From: an uncultured Moheibacter sp.
GTDB taxonomy: Bacteria > Bacteroidota > Bacteroidia > Flavobacteriales > Weeksellaceae
Length of the DNA: 5,760 nt
Assembly (NCBI GenBank): GCA_937875605.1
Contig: CALLXZ010000162.1
Coordinates: forward strand, 1 to 5,760
Reading direction: 5' to 3'
Part shown: piece by piece, positions 1-5,737 of the stretch
Layout of the letters: each line of letters begins with the position of its first letter
Position numbering within the stretch: the stretch's first letter is position 1
Position numbers and translations under genes: made by a program
The notes under the pieces: model-generated
Database searches by the model: none
Told to the model about the DNA's origin: nothing
What the model saw: the letters and a program-made list of their open reading frames with translations, nothing else

Positions 1-174
1 ATCTGGGCTGATCGTATTTGAATCTATCTGAGAAATAACCTTTGAAAGTTCTGATTTTGCACCTGAAATATTGTTAGATTCCACAGCATCAAATGCGGCA
101 TTTATTTCCTTTTCTTGAGCAAATACACTAAAGGATAAAACCAATATTGATAGTGATAAAACTAATTTTTTCAT
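1..174 (-). CDS. N-terminus of exported, probably TPR-type protein (cut by window edge)
   Basis: Reading the minus strand from the ATG at 174 gives 58 open codons that run off the window. The first residues are MKKLVLSLSILVLSFSVFAQ, a short lysine n-region, a hydrophobic core and a probable signal peptidase I site after FA (residue 19), so the product is likely exported to the periplasm or outer membrane. The visible mature part is a helix-forming stretch (INAAFDAVESNNISGAKSEL) that resembles the first helical hairpin of a tetratricopeptide repeat. In many Flavobacteriia a TPR protein lies directly downstream of gyrA, and this gene has that position and strand, 82 bp after the gyrA stop, so co-transcription is plausible. 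The TPR call rests on context plus one short helical stretch. The start is supported by the signal peptide; no Shine-Dalgarno sequence is visible, as is normal for the phylum. Confidence 0.75.
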   Translation of the reverse strand, partial: MKKLVLSLSILVLSFSVFAQEKEINAAFDAVESNNISGAKSELSKVISQIDSNTISPD

Positions 175-211
175 CTGTTCGTTTTTAAATTTGATAAATA
201 ATTAAGATCAG

Positions 212-250
212 AATGAGCCACATTAATTAACTAAATTAGTAGGGCTCATT
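212..250 (-). other. Stem-loop between gyrA and the TPR-type gene
   Basis: AATGAGCC (212-219) and GGCTCATT (243-250) form a perfect 8-bp inverted repeat around a 23-nt AT-rich loop, starting 6 bp after the gyrA stop. On the minus-strand transcript it would sit right behind gyrA. There is no convincing U-tract after it, so it is not a classical intrinsic terminator. It could instead reduce read-through into the downstream gene or protect the gyrA 3' end from exonucleases. The pairing is seen; the function is inferred. Confidence 0.4.
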
Positions 251-256
251 TCAAAT

Positions 257-2821
257 TTATTCGTTTGAATCTGATTCTAAATTAGTATTTTCTTCTGAAT
301 TTGAATCGAAATCCTGATCATTTAAGTTTTCATTAACATTATCTGAAATTTCTTCATCCTCAATTTCTTCTTCGACAGCTACTTTTGCAACAGCAGCGAT
401 TTCATCATTTTTCTTTAAATTGATCAATCGAACTCCCTGAGTAGCACGTCCCATCACGCGCATTTCTTTTACTCCGGTTCGGATAGTAACGCCTGATTTG
501 TTGATAATCATCAAATCATCGTTGTCCGTAACGGATTGAATTGCAATTAATTTTCCGGTTTTTTCCGTAATGTTTAAAGTTGTTACTCCTTTTCCGCCAC
601 GGTTCGTAATTCGGTAATCATCAATCGAAGTTCGTTTTCCGTATCCTTTTTCGGAAACGACCAAAACGGTTTCATTTTCTTTATCTGAAATCACAATCAT
701 TCCGATCACTTCATTTTCTTCCGAACCTAAATTAATTCCTCGAACTCCCGAAGCCGTTCTTCCCATCGGACGCACTTTTTGGTCTTCGAAACGAATCGCT
801 TTCCCACTTAGTGAAGCAATCATAATTTCACTTTGACCATTGGTCAGTTTTGCTTCTAATAATTGGTCTCCATCCCGTACTGTAATGGCATTGATTCCGT
901 TTACACGAGGACGGGAATAAGCTTCCAAAGAAGTTTTCTTTACGATTCCTTTTTTGGTTACCATGACGATATAATTATTGTTTACATATTCCGTATCCAT
1001 CAGATTATGCGTCATGATATAGGCACGGACTTTATCGTCCGGTTCTATATTAATTAAGTTCTGGATGGCACGACCTTTTGAAGTTTTGGATCCTTCCGGA
1101 ATTTCAAATACCCGCATCCAGAAACATTTTCCTTTTTCGGTAAAGAAAAGCATATATTGGTGGTTGGTTGCGACAAACATGTATTCCAAGAAATCTTCGT
1201 CTCTCGTAGTTGCGCCACGGTTTCCAACTCCACCACGGGATTGTTTTCTGTATTCGGAAAGAGAAGTTCGTTTGATATACCCCATGTGGGAAATGGTCAA
1301 GACCATTTCTTCATCCGGAATCAAGTCTTCGATGTTCATATCACCACCTGCATAGTCGATGTCTGAACGTCTTTCATCTCCGAATTTTTCTTTGACTTCG
1401 ATTAATTCATCTTTGATGATTTTCATTCGAAGTTCTTTGCTCGCCAATACTTCGTTTAAATAATCGATGGTTTTCATCAATTCTTCATACTCAGCTCTGA
1501 TTTTGTCGATTTCCAGTCCGGTCAACGTTCTCAAACGTAGTTCCAAAATGGCTCTTGCCTGAATTTCCGACAAATCAAATGCCTCCATCAAACCCACTCG
1601 TGCATCATCCGGCGTTGCACTCTCACGAATAATCCGGATGGCTCTGTCCAAATCATCTTGTGTTCCGATTACTTTCATGTAACCTTCCAAGATATGTGCA
1701 CGTTCTTGGGCTTTTCTTAATTCGTATTCGGTTCTGCGAACTACAACTTCATGTCTGTGATCTACGAAATGACTGATAAGTTGTTTCAGGTTTAACTGTT
1801 CCGGTCTTCCGTTTACCAAAGCGATGTTATTTACACTAAACGAAGACTGAAGTGCTGTATGTTTGTATAATAAATTTAATACAATGTTTGGAACGGCATC
1901 CATTTTCAAAACATAAACGATACGCATTCCTTTACGGTCGGATTCGTCCCGTATTTCGGAGATACCTTCCAATTTTCCTTCTTTTACCAAATCCGCCGTT
2001 TTGGCAATCATATCGGCTTTATTTACCTGATATGGAATTTCAGAAACGATGATACAATCCCGTCCGTGAACGACTTCGAAGTTGGTTTTTGCACGGATGA
2101 CAATTCGTCCACGACCTGTTTCAAATGCATCCTTCACTCCGCTATAACCATAAATAGTTCCACCTGTCGGGAAATCCGGAGCTTTTACATGTGTGATTAA
2201 TTCGTCAATCGAAATATCATGATTTTCTATATAAGCGATGGTTCCGTCAATAACTTCGGTCAAATTATGCGGAGCCATATTGGTCGCCATCCCTACGGCA
2301 ATACCGGCTGCACCGTTTACCAATAAGTTAGGAATTCGGGTAGGAAGAACTTTTGGTTCTTGTAAAGTATCGTCAAAGTTAAATTGAAAATCAACGGTTT
2401 CCTTATCGATATCTGAAAGCATTTCTTCTGAAATCTTTTGCAATCTTGCTTCGGTGTATCGCATCGCTGCAGGTGGGTCGCCGTCCACAGAACCGAAGTT
2501 CCCTTGTCCATCCACCATCATATAGCGCAGTGACCAAGGCTGTGCCATACGCACCATCGTGTCATAAACGGATGAGTCTCCGTGTGGGTGGTATTTCCCC
2601 AAAACTTCCCCTACGATACGAGCCGATTTTTTATGAGCACGATTGGACATAACACCTAATTCGTACATCCCGAAAAGTACACGTCTGTGAACAGGTTTCA
2701 TACCGTCTCGAACGTCAGGTAATGCACGTGATACGATAACCGACATCGAATAATCAATGTAGGCCGATTTCATTTCATCCTCGATGTTAATCGGGATTAA
2801 TTTTTCTCCGTCATTATTCAT
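257..2821 (-). CDS. gyrA: DNA gyrase subunit A
   Basis: Complete 854-residue GyrA, the breakage-reunion subunit that acts with GyrB as an A2B2 enzyme to introduce negative supercoils using ATP. The catalytic tyrosine is Tyr122 in [10 protein letters not shown], next to Arg121; Ile174, the conserved DNA-bending residue, is in GIAVGMATN. Numbering matches E. coli through this region. The quinolone-resistance region is wild type at the main positions: Ser83 and Asp87 in HGDSSVYD. The N-terminal winged-helix/tower/coiled-coil part spans roughly residues 10-495, followed by a six-blade C-terminal beta-pinwheel of about residues 500-815. The GyrA box is a variant, QSRGGVG (527-533), and a second box-like RGGKG lies at 741-745. 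The last ~39 residues (816-854) are a very acidic tail. The start is chosen because [17 protein letters not shown] matches the usual flavobacterial N-terminus. GyrA rather than ParC is favoured by the box, the tail and the following TPR-type gene. Confidence 0.98.
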   Translation of the reverse strand: MNNDGEKLIPINIEDEMKSAYIDYSMSVIVSRALPDVRDGMKPVHRRVLFGMYELGVMSNRAHKKSARIVGEVLGKYHPHGDSSVYDTMVRMAQPWSLRYMMVDGQGNFGSVDGDPPAAMRYTEARLQKISEEMLSDIDKETVDFQFNFDDTLQEPKVLPTRIPNLLVNGAAGIAVGMATNMAPHNLTEVIDGTIAYIENHDISIDELITHVKAPDFPTGGTIYGYSGVKDAFETGRGRIVIRAKTNFEVVHGRDCIIVSEIPYQVNKADMIAKTADLVKEGKLEGISEIRDESDRKGMRIVYVLKMDAVPNIVLNLLYKHTALQSSFSVNNIALVNGRPEQLNLKQLISHFVDHRHEVVVRRTEYELRKAQERAHILEGYMKVIGTQDDLDRAIRIIRESATPDDARVGLMEAFDLSEIQARAILELRLRTLTGLEIDKIRAEYEELMKTIDYLNEVLASKELRMKIIKDELIEVKEKFGDERRSDIDYAGGDMNIEDLIPDEEMVLTISHMGYIKRTSLSEYRKQSRGGVGNRGATTRDEDFLEYMFVATNHQYMLFFTEKGKCFWMRVFEIPEGSKTSKGRAIQNLINIEPDDKVRAYIMTHNLMDTEYVNNNYIVMVTKKGIVKKTSLEAYSRPRVNGINAITVRDGDQLLEAKLTNGQSEIMIASLSGKAIRFEDQKVRPMGRTASGVRGINLGSEENEVIGMIVISDKENETVLVVSEKGYGKRTSIDDYRITNRGGKGVTTLNITEKTGKLIAIQSVTDNDDLMIINKSGVTIRTGVKEMRVMGRATQGVRLINLKKNDEIAAVAKVAVEEEIEDEEISDNVNENLNDQDFDSNSEENTNLESDSNE

Positions 2822-2904
2822 TTAAACTATTTTTTGTTTAATGTTTTTAAGTTTGATAATTCAAGTAAATTCTATACCGAATACTTGAAACGAAATTTAA
2901 CGTG

Positions 2905-2912
2905 CTAAAGTA
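2905..2912 (-). promoter_or_regulatory. Possible gyrA promoter -7 box
   Basis: On the minus strand this reads TACTTTAG, matching five of the six fixed positions of the Bacteroidota -7 consensus TAnnTTTG, 83 nt upstream of the gyrA ATG. No TTG element lies at the usual 17-23 bp upstream spacing, so the match is weak. It is the best candidate seen between the gyrA start and the divergent gene. Confidence 0.3.
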
Positions 2913-3033
2913 CGAATTTTAAGCCGGATGGGATATGATAATTACCCTGACTTTTCAACAAATTGTTCTAAATTGTGGATATTTTATTAATACTGATTAT
3001 GACGATGAAGTTTGATTTGAAAATTAATTAATG

Positions 3034-3060
3034 TTGTTATTTTAAATTTCAAATATTTTG
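3034..3060 (+). promoter_or_regulatory. Possible promoter of the 3108-3590 gene
   Basis: TTG at 3034-3036 is followed after 17 bp by TATTTTG (3054-3060), one base shorter than the flavobacterial -7 box TAnnTTTG. A start of transcription a few bases downstream would leave the ATG at 3075 almost no leader but give the ATG at 3108 about 40 nt, which agrees with the signal-peptide evidence for the later start. The match is imperfect. Confidence 0.35.
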
Positions 3061-3107
3061 GTAATTTTAATTGGATGAATAGTTTAATTTGTAGAAACAA
3101 GTTTAAA

Positions 3108-3590
3108 ATGAAACGAATTCTTTCTGTCATTCTGTTTTCTTATTTTATTTTCTCCAATGCCCAGGAGGAAAAAATAGTTGAACTTCTTAACCTTCAAATT
3201 CAAAAAGAAGAAAAGCTGTATGATGAATTTGATAAGAAAATGCCAAAGTTGATTCAGCTCTTTGAGATTGAAGATGGCGTTCTGAGTTTTGAATTTTTAT
3301 ATGATGAACCAGATCAAGTTGTTTCAATGCGAAGAGAGGTGGTTTTGGATAAAATTAAAAATATAAATAAGAGTGGAGAAGTAGTGTTTTTGACAAAAGA
3401 AACTGCGACAAAACAAATCGCAAATATGAAATCTAAAATTAATAAAGACCAATCCCAGTATTTCATTTTGAATAGTATGTTTTTGACTGAAATTCGAAAA
3501 GAAACAGATAATAAAGATTTCCGGGATGAGTTGCTAAAGGCTTTTCGAAATGCCGGATATGATGTGTCAAGCGAATTTTGGATGGACTAA
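3108..3590 (+). CDS. Small exported protein of unknown function
   Basis: A 160-residue protein starting MKRILSVILFSYFIFSNAQ: positive n-region, hydrophobic core and a likely signal peptidase I site after SNA (residue 18), so it should be released to the periplasm or beyond. The frame is open from an ATG at 3075, which would add 11 residues, MNSLICRNKFK, ahead of the signal peptide. I prefer 3108 because it places the lysine/arginine pair and hydrophobic core at the very N-terminus. The mature protein is charged, rich in Lys and Glu, predicted largely helical at its start (LLNLQIQKEEKLYDEFDKKM), and has no cysteine. I recognise no family or catalytic motif. It converges with the PAS-LuxR gene, its TAA (3588-3590) overlapping that gene's TAG (3587-3589 on the other strand), so there is no spacer for a terminator between them. 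Whether it belongs to the regulator's circuit cannot be told; no palindrome of the 4399 type precedes it. Confidence 0.8.
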   Translation: MKRILSVILFSYFIFSNAQEEKIVELLNLQIQKEEKLYDEFDKKMPKLIQLFEIEDGVLSFEFLYDEPDQVVSMRREVVLDKIKNINKSGEVVFLTKETATKQIANMKSKINKDQSQYFILNSMFLTEIRKETDNKDFRDELLKAFRNAGYDVSSEFWMD

Positions 3591-4342
3591 ACCCAGCCTT
3601 CTCTTACTGATTTTGACAGTAGATCAGAAAGGCTTTCACAACCTGATTTTTTCAGAATATTTTTACGATGCGTTTTTATGGTGTGGATGCTAAGATTTAA
3701 AATTTCTGCGATTTGTTGACTGCTTTTTCCGGATAAAACTTCTGAGAGTATTTCTTGTTCCCGTTTGGTAAATAATTTTTCTGATAGACTGAATTCTTTT
3801 TGCAAGTGAACGTTATAATAGGAAGGAGCGCCTTGCATCCCGATAAATGAAAGTTTTGGTATCCCTTGTACAATTAAATGGCTAATGTCCGTAAAAATTG
3901 CCAGTGTTCTAACTCCACCTTCCGGGAAATAATAAATAGGAACGACTTGCTGCAGTATTCGTTTATAAGTACCTGTTTTGTTTTTGATTCGGTAATCGTA
4001 AGAGAATTTGTATTTGAAAAATAAATCAGGAGATAATTCCGAGAAAAACCGAACCGCACTTTGCTCATAATGAAAATAATAGGGAATGTCATCGGTATGT
4101 ACATTGTCCATCACCAATTGTAAAGTAAATTCATGAGTCTCATAACCCAAAATAGCTGTCGCTTTTGGAGATACATATTCCATTTCTGCTTTTTGGGTAT
4201 TGAAAATCACATAAAAATATTCACCTACGTGAAATACATCCATATAACGATTGATGATTTCCTTTTGCGAAAGATCTATTTGTTCGGAAACTACATTGGG
4301 AATGTCCTGCCAGATTTCAACCAGTTTATCAACTTTTTTCAT
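3587..4342 (-). CDS. PAS domain-containing LuxR/NarL-family transcription regulator
   Basis: A 251-residue cytosolic DNA-binding protein. Residues about 37-155 look like a PAS sensor fold: FYVIFNTQKAEMEYVSP, then GYETHEFT, the acidic VHTDDIP turn, and a C-terminal beta-meander ending LAIFTDIS. Residues about 190-250 are a GerE/LuxR helix-turn-helix: FTKREQEILSEVLSGKSSQQ with the recognition helix in LNLSIHTIKTHRKNILKKSG. There is no response-regulator receiver domain, so control is likely by a ligand or signal sensed through PAS, not by phosphorylation. PAS-LuxR single-component regulators of this architecture are common in Flavobacteriia; their ligands are mostly unknown. The start at 4342 gives a normal N-terminus after an A/T-rich leader without Shine-Dalgarno. 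The gene is divergent from the 4625-5428 secreted-protein gene, and the intergenic region contains a palindrome suited to this HTH family. It overlaps the convergent upstream neighbour by 4 bp at the stops. Confidence 0.92.
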   Translation of the reverse strand: MKKVDKLVEIWQDIPNVVSEQIDLSQKEIINRYMDVFHVGEYFYVIFNTQKAEMEYVSPKATAILGYETHEFTLQLVMDNVHTDDIPYYFHYEQSAVRFFSELSPDLFFKYKFSYDYRIKNKTGTYKRILQQVVPIYYFPEGGVRTLAIFTDISHLIVQGIPKLSFIGMQGAPSYYNVHLQKEFSLSEKLFTKREQEILSEVLSGKSSQQIAEILNLSIHTIKTHRKNILKKSGCESLSDLLSKSVREGWV

Positions 4343-4388
4343 GAAGAGAAAAATTTAATTTTTAAAATGGTGAAAGTCGGAGGGGGTG

Positions 4389-4395
4389 CAAATTA
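4389..4395 (-). promoter_or_regulatory. Possible -7 box of the PAS-LuxR gene
   Basis: The minus strand reads TAATTTG followed by CAC, one base short of the consensus TAnnTTTG and resembling the rpmH box and its following CAC, 46 nt upstream of the ATG at 4342. Only 4 bp separate it from the palindrome at 4400-4423, which therefore covers the spacer and -33 area. An alternative box, TATTTTTC on the minus strand at 4398-4405, overlaps the palindrome itself. Either placement would make the gene sensitive to occupancy of the palindrome. Confidence 0.35.
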
Positions 4396-4398
4396 GTG

Positions 4399-4423
4399 AA
4401 AAATACCTACAGATAGGTATTTT
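4399..4423. repeat. Palindromic operator-like repeat, copy 1
   Basis: Perfect inverted repeat with 10-bp arms: AAAATACCTA (4400-4409), loop CAGA (4410-4413), TAGGTATTTT (4414-4423). With the preceding A, 25 bp are identical to copy 2 at 5433-5457, loop included. The core can be written as two heptamers, TACCTAC and ATAGGTA, separated by AG. That is the 7-2-7 inverted arrangement of NarL sites (TACYYMT-N2-AKRRGTA), with a single mismatch in 14 positions. It lies between the divergent PAS-LuxR and secreted-protein genes, 19 bp before a perfect -7 box on the plus strand. I infer an operator, most simply for the neighbouring LuxR-type protein. A terminator makes little sense here because both flanking genes read away from it. 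Confidence 0.75.
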
Positions 4424-4442
4424 ATATGAAAAATGAGAAAAT

Positions 4443-4450
4443 TATTTTTG
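4443..4450 (+). promoter_or_regulatory. -7 promoter box for the 4625-5428 gene
   Basis: TATTTTTG is a perfect match to TAnnTTTG, 19 bp after the palindrome. No TTG lies at the usual upstream distance; that area is taken by the right arm of the palindrome, as expected for a promoter needing an activator. Transcription would start near 4456, leaving a leader of about 165-170 nt before the ATG at 4625. Confidence 0.6.
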
Positions 4451-4471
4451 AGAAAATTACTATTAAAACTC

Positions 4472-4516
4472 ATGAAAGGAATTAAAACATTATTTCTATT
4501 GATTTTTCATGGATGA
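4472..4516 (+). other. Short hydrophobic upstream ORF in the leader of the secreted-protein gene
   Basis: ATG at 4472 opens MKGIKTLFLLIFHG and stops at TGA (4514-4516). The sequence looks like the beginning of a signal peptide or a tiny membrane peptide. The same frame then stays open for 21 further codons (FIISLFLLNAENVHTAYDSF and a final Y) to TAA at 4580-4582, so a single nonsense change would separate it from a 36-residue hydrophobic peptide. It could be a translated leader, a broken small gene, or chance in AT-rich DNA. Confidence 0.3.
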
Positions 4517-4530
4517 TTTATCATCAGCCT

Positions 4531-4551
4531 TTTTCTGCTCAATGCAGAGAA
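4531..4551 (+). other. Leader hairpin upstream of the secreted-protein gene
   Basis: TTTTCTGC (4531-4538) pairs with GCAGAGAA (4544-4551) over a 5-nt loop TCAAT: eight base pairs including one G-U. It lies in the predicted 5' leader, about 75 nt before the ATG at 4625. It has no U-tract, so a transcription terminator is unlikely; role unknown. Confidence 0.3.
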
Positions 4552-4624
4552 TGTTCACACTGCTTATGATAGTTTTTATTAAGAGAAAAATTAAACAAAA
4601 CTAATTTATTAAAAAATATAAAAA

Positions 4625-5428
4625 ATGAAAACAAACTTTTGGTTATCAATCTTTGCGATAAGTTTAGGTGTAACATCGCAAGCCCAGGTTCAAGGATCCT
4701 ATATGGCATTTGGGGGAGGATTTCATTCGATTGAATATACGGATGAAAATACAATATCGATACAACCCTGTAAGAACTATCATAGTGAACTGTCAGCAAA
4801 AGATGAAACCTTTGAATTTAAAAAAATGGAAAATGGAGATTTCGGATGGTTAGCTTATGATGGCAGTATTTCGAGAGAGGTTATTTTGAAAAATGATCAA
4901 GAAGCAAACCGTATCAGTTTTCCGGATCCAATCAATATGAGAAATGAGAGATCCTTTTTGTTGATGCATAAAAAAGGGGCTGTTCCGGCATCTAATGTTA
5001 AAACTTATGTGGACGAAACAATCGGTGGCTATTCAAATGCAAGGATTTTGGTTACAGACTCCGATAGGGTAAAAAATGGAAATTGTTTGATTCACAGTGC
5101 ACCTGTTTCGGATTTGAATTCTTACTTAGTGGGTAATTATCATGGGGTTTTTGACGAAAACTGGCAGAGTACTTTCAACGCAGATTTTACCGGAACTTTT
5201 CTCGGCTTGCCCATGACTTGGAGTTTGGTGAGTGATGATCAGGGTAAACTTATCCAGTGGGGTGGAAATGGTAGTTTTTTTCTTTATGTAATGATAGAGT
5301 TTGAAGGACAGTCACCCAATACTTTTGATCCCGTTGAATCAGGTAAAAAAGTGGCTGGAATTTATGGCGTAGCTTATTTTGCAGACGAAAAATACATTGA
5401 AATTCATCAAATGCAGAAAAAAATGTGA
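4625..5428 (+). CDS. Secreted protein of unknown function, candidate target of the PAS-LuxR regulator
   Basis: A 267-residue protein beginning MKTNFWLSIFAISLGVTSQA, a signal peptide with a probable cleavage site after residue 20 (SQA before QVQG), so it is exported. The mature part is rich in aromatic and glycine residues and looks beta-strand-rich. Short G-x-Y-type segments recur at about residues 24-30 (GSYMAFG), 170-175 (GNYHGV) and 245-251 (GIYGVAY), which could reflect a beta-barrel or duplicated fold, but I recognise no family. Two cysteines, Cys49 and Cys154, could form a disulfide after export. No C-terminal type IX secretion signal is evident; the chain ends EIHQMQKKM. The ATG is preceded by an A/T-rich leader (AAAAAATATAAAA) typical of Bacteroidota starts without Shine-Dalgarno. 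The gene is divergent from the PAS-LuxR gene and is bracketed by two identical palindromes, the upstream one placed at activator distance from its promoter. Confidence 0.88.
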   Translation: MKTNFWLSIFAISLGVTSQAQVQGSYMAFGGGFHSIEYTDENTISIQPCKNYHSELSAKDETFEFKKMENGDFGWLAYDGSISREVILKNDQEANRISFPDPINMRNERSFLLMHKKGAVPASNVKTYVDETIGGYSNARILVTDSDRVKNGNCLIHSAPVSDLNSYLVGNYHGVFDENWQSTFNADFTGTFLGLPMTWSLVSDDQGKLIQWGGNGSFFLYVMIEFEGQSPNTFDPVESGKKVAGIYGVAYFADEKYIEIHQMQKKM

Positions 5429-5432
5429 TCCT

Positions 5433-5457
5433 AAAAATACCTACAGATAGGTATTTT
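5433..5457. repeat. Palindromic operator-like repeat, copy 2
   Basis: Same 25 bp as copy 1: arms AAAATACCTA (5434-5443) and TAGGTATTTT (5448-5457) around CAGA. It begins 4 bp after the TGA of the secreted-protein gene. In RNA it would form a 10-bp hairpin ending in UUUU, so it could help end that transcript, but only two pairs are G-C and the loop is conserved too. As in copy 1, a perfect -7 box follows after exactly 19 bp, which favours a promoter-operator role for a downstream transcript. Both roles may coexist. Confidence 0.72.
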
Positions 5458-5476
5458 CTATTCAAATCAACTATAA

Positions 5477-5484
5477 TAAATTTG
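5477..5484 (+). promoter_or_regulatory. -7 promoter box downstream of palindrome copy 2
   Basis: TAAATTTG matches TAnnTTTG perfectly and starts 19 bp after the end of palindrome copy 2, the same spacing as at the 4443 box. There is no TTG at -33. A transcript would start near 5490, about 248 nt before rpmH, with no convincing ORF in between. Confidence 0.5.
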
Positions 5485-5692
5485 TAAGACCTACTAAAGC
5501 TTAAAGTAACGGTGAATTTGATTCATATGAGAACTTATCTAATTCCCCCTTTCCAAATCCTAAACCTATAATTAAATCAATAAATTAATTAAGAAGTTTA
5601 CCAATTGATATGTGTAAAGTTTCAAGGTGAGAATTTTCCCATAAAATAAATGAATTTTTTTGCAAATTATTTTTGAAATTAAAAAATAGACT
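5485..5692 (+). other. Gene-free stretch: possible small RNA or long rpmH leader
   Basis: This AT-rich interval between the copy 2 promoter and the rpmH promoter has no credible coding region on either strand. The best forward candidate is a 14-codon ORF at 5527-5571 (MRTYLIPPFQILNL), too short and unremarkable to call. A C-rich patch near 5545-5555 and a G-containing patch near 5624-5632 stand out but I find no strong stem or terminator. If the 5477 box is active, the region is transcribed, either as a small RNA or as a leader to rpmH. Confidence 0.25.
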
Positions 5693-5700
5693 TATATTTG
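5673..5700 (+). promoter_or_regulatory. rpmH promoter
   Basis: TTG at 5673-5675 is followed after 17 bp by TATATTTG (5693-5700), a full match to the flavobacterial consensus TTG-N17-23-TAnnTTTG. Transcription would start around 5705, giving a leader of about 30 nt before the rpmH ATG. This is the best promoter in the window and unlike the two palindrome-linked boxes it has its own -33 element. Confidence 0.8.
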
Positions 5701-5737
5701 CACTCCATTTGAGAAAATGTAGAAAAGCTTAGAAAAG

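Noticed and set aside
863..2652. Several plus- and minus-strand ORFs of 60-96 codons inside gyrA
   Set aside because: All lie in other frames of a complete, highly conserved gyrA and show no protein-like features of their own.
3075..3107. Upstream ATG at 3075 as the start of the small exported protein
   Set aside because: It would put 11 residues before an otherwise standard signal peptide, and the candidate promoter would leave it almost no leader.
3587..4342. LuxR-type quorum-sensing receptor for acyl-homoserine lactones
   Set aside because: The N-terminal domain looks like a PAS fold, not an autoinducer-binding domain, and no synthase is nearby.
4514..4551. TGA followed by a hairpin, resembling a selenocysteine insertion site
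   Set aside because: The hairpin is short with a UCAAU loop and no typical SECIS features, the peptide matches no selenoprotein, and selenocysteine use is not expected in this lineage.
4399..5457. Identical repeats flanking one gene, as if ends of a mobile cassette or composite element
   Set aside because: No transposase or recombinase is present, no target-site duplication is visible, and both copies keep a fixed distance to a promoter box, which a transposition model does not explain.
5433..5457. Palindrome copy 2 as a simple intrinsic terminator
   Set aside because: Not excluded, but the stem has only two G-C pairs and a four-T tail. The identical loop and the presence of copy 1 upstream of a divergent gene, where no terminator is needed, make an operator the better explanation.
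5250..5465. 71-codon minus-strand ORF over the end of the secreted-protein gene
   Set aside because: Antisense to a well-supported coding frame, low-complexity composition and no start signals; it also runs through palindrome copy 2.
5527..5571. 14-codon ORF before rpmH
   Set aside because: Too short, no recognisable composition or start context, and such ORFs are expected by chance.
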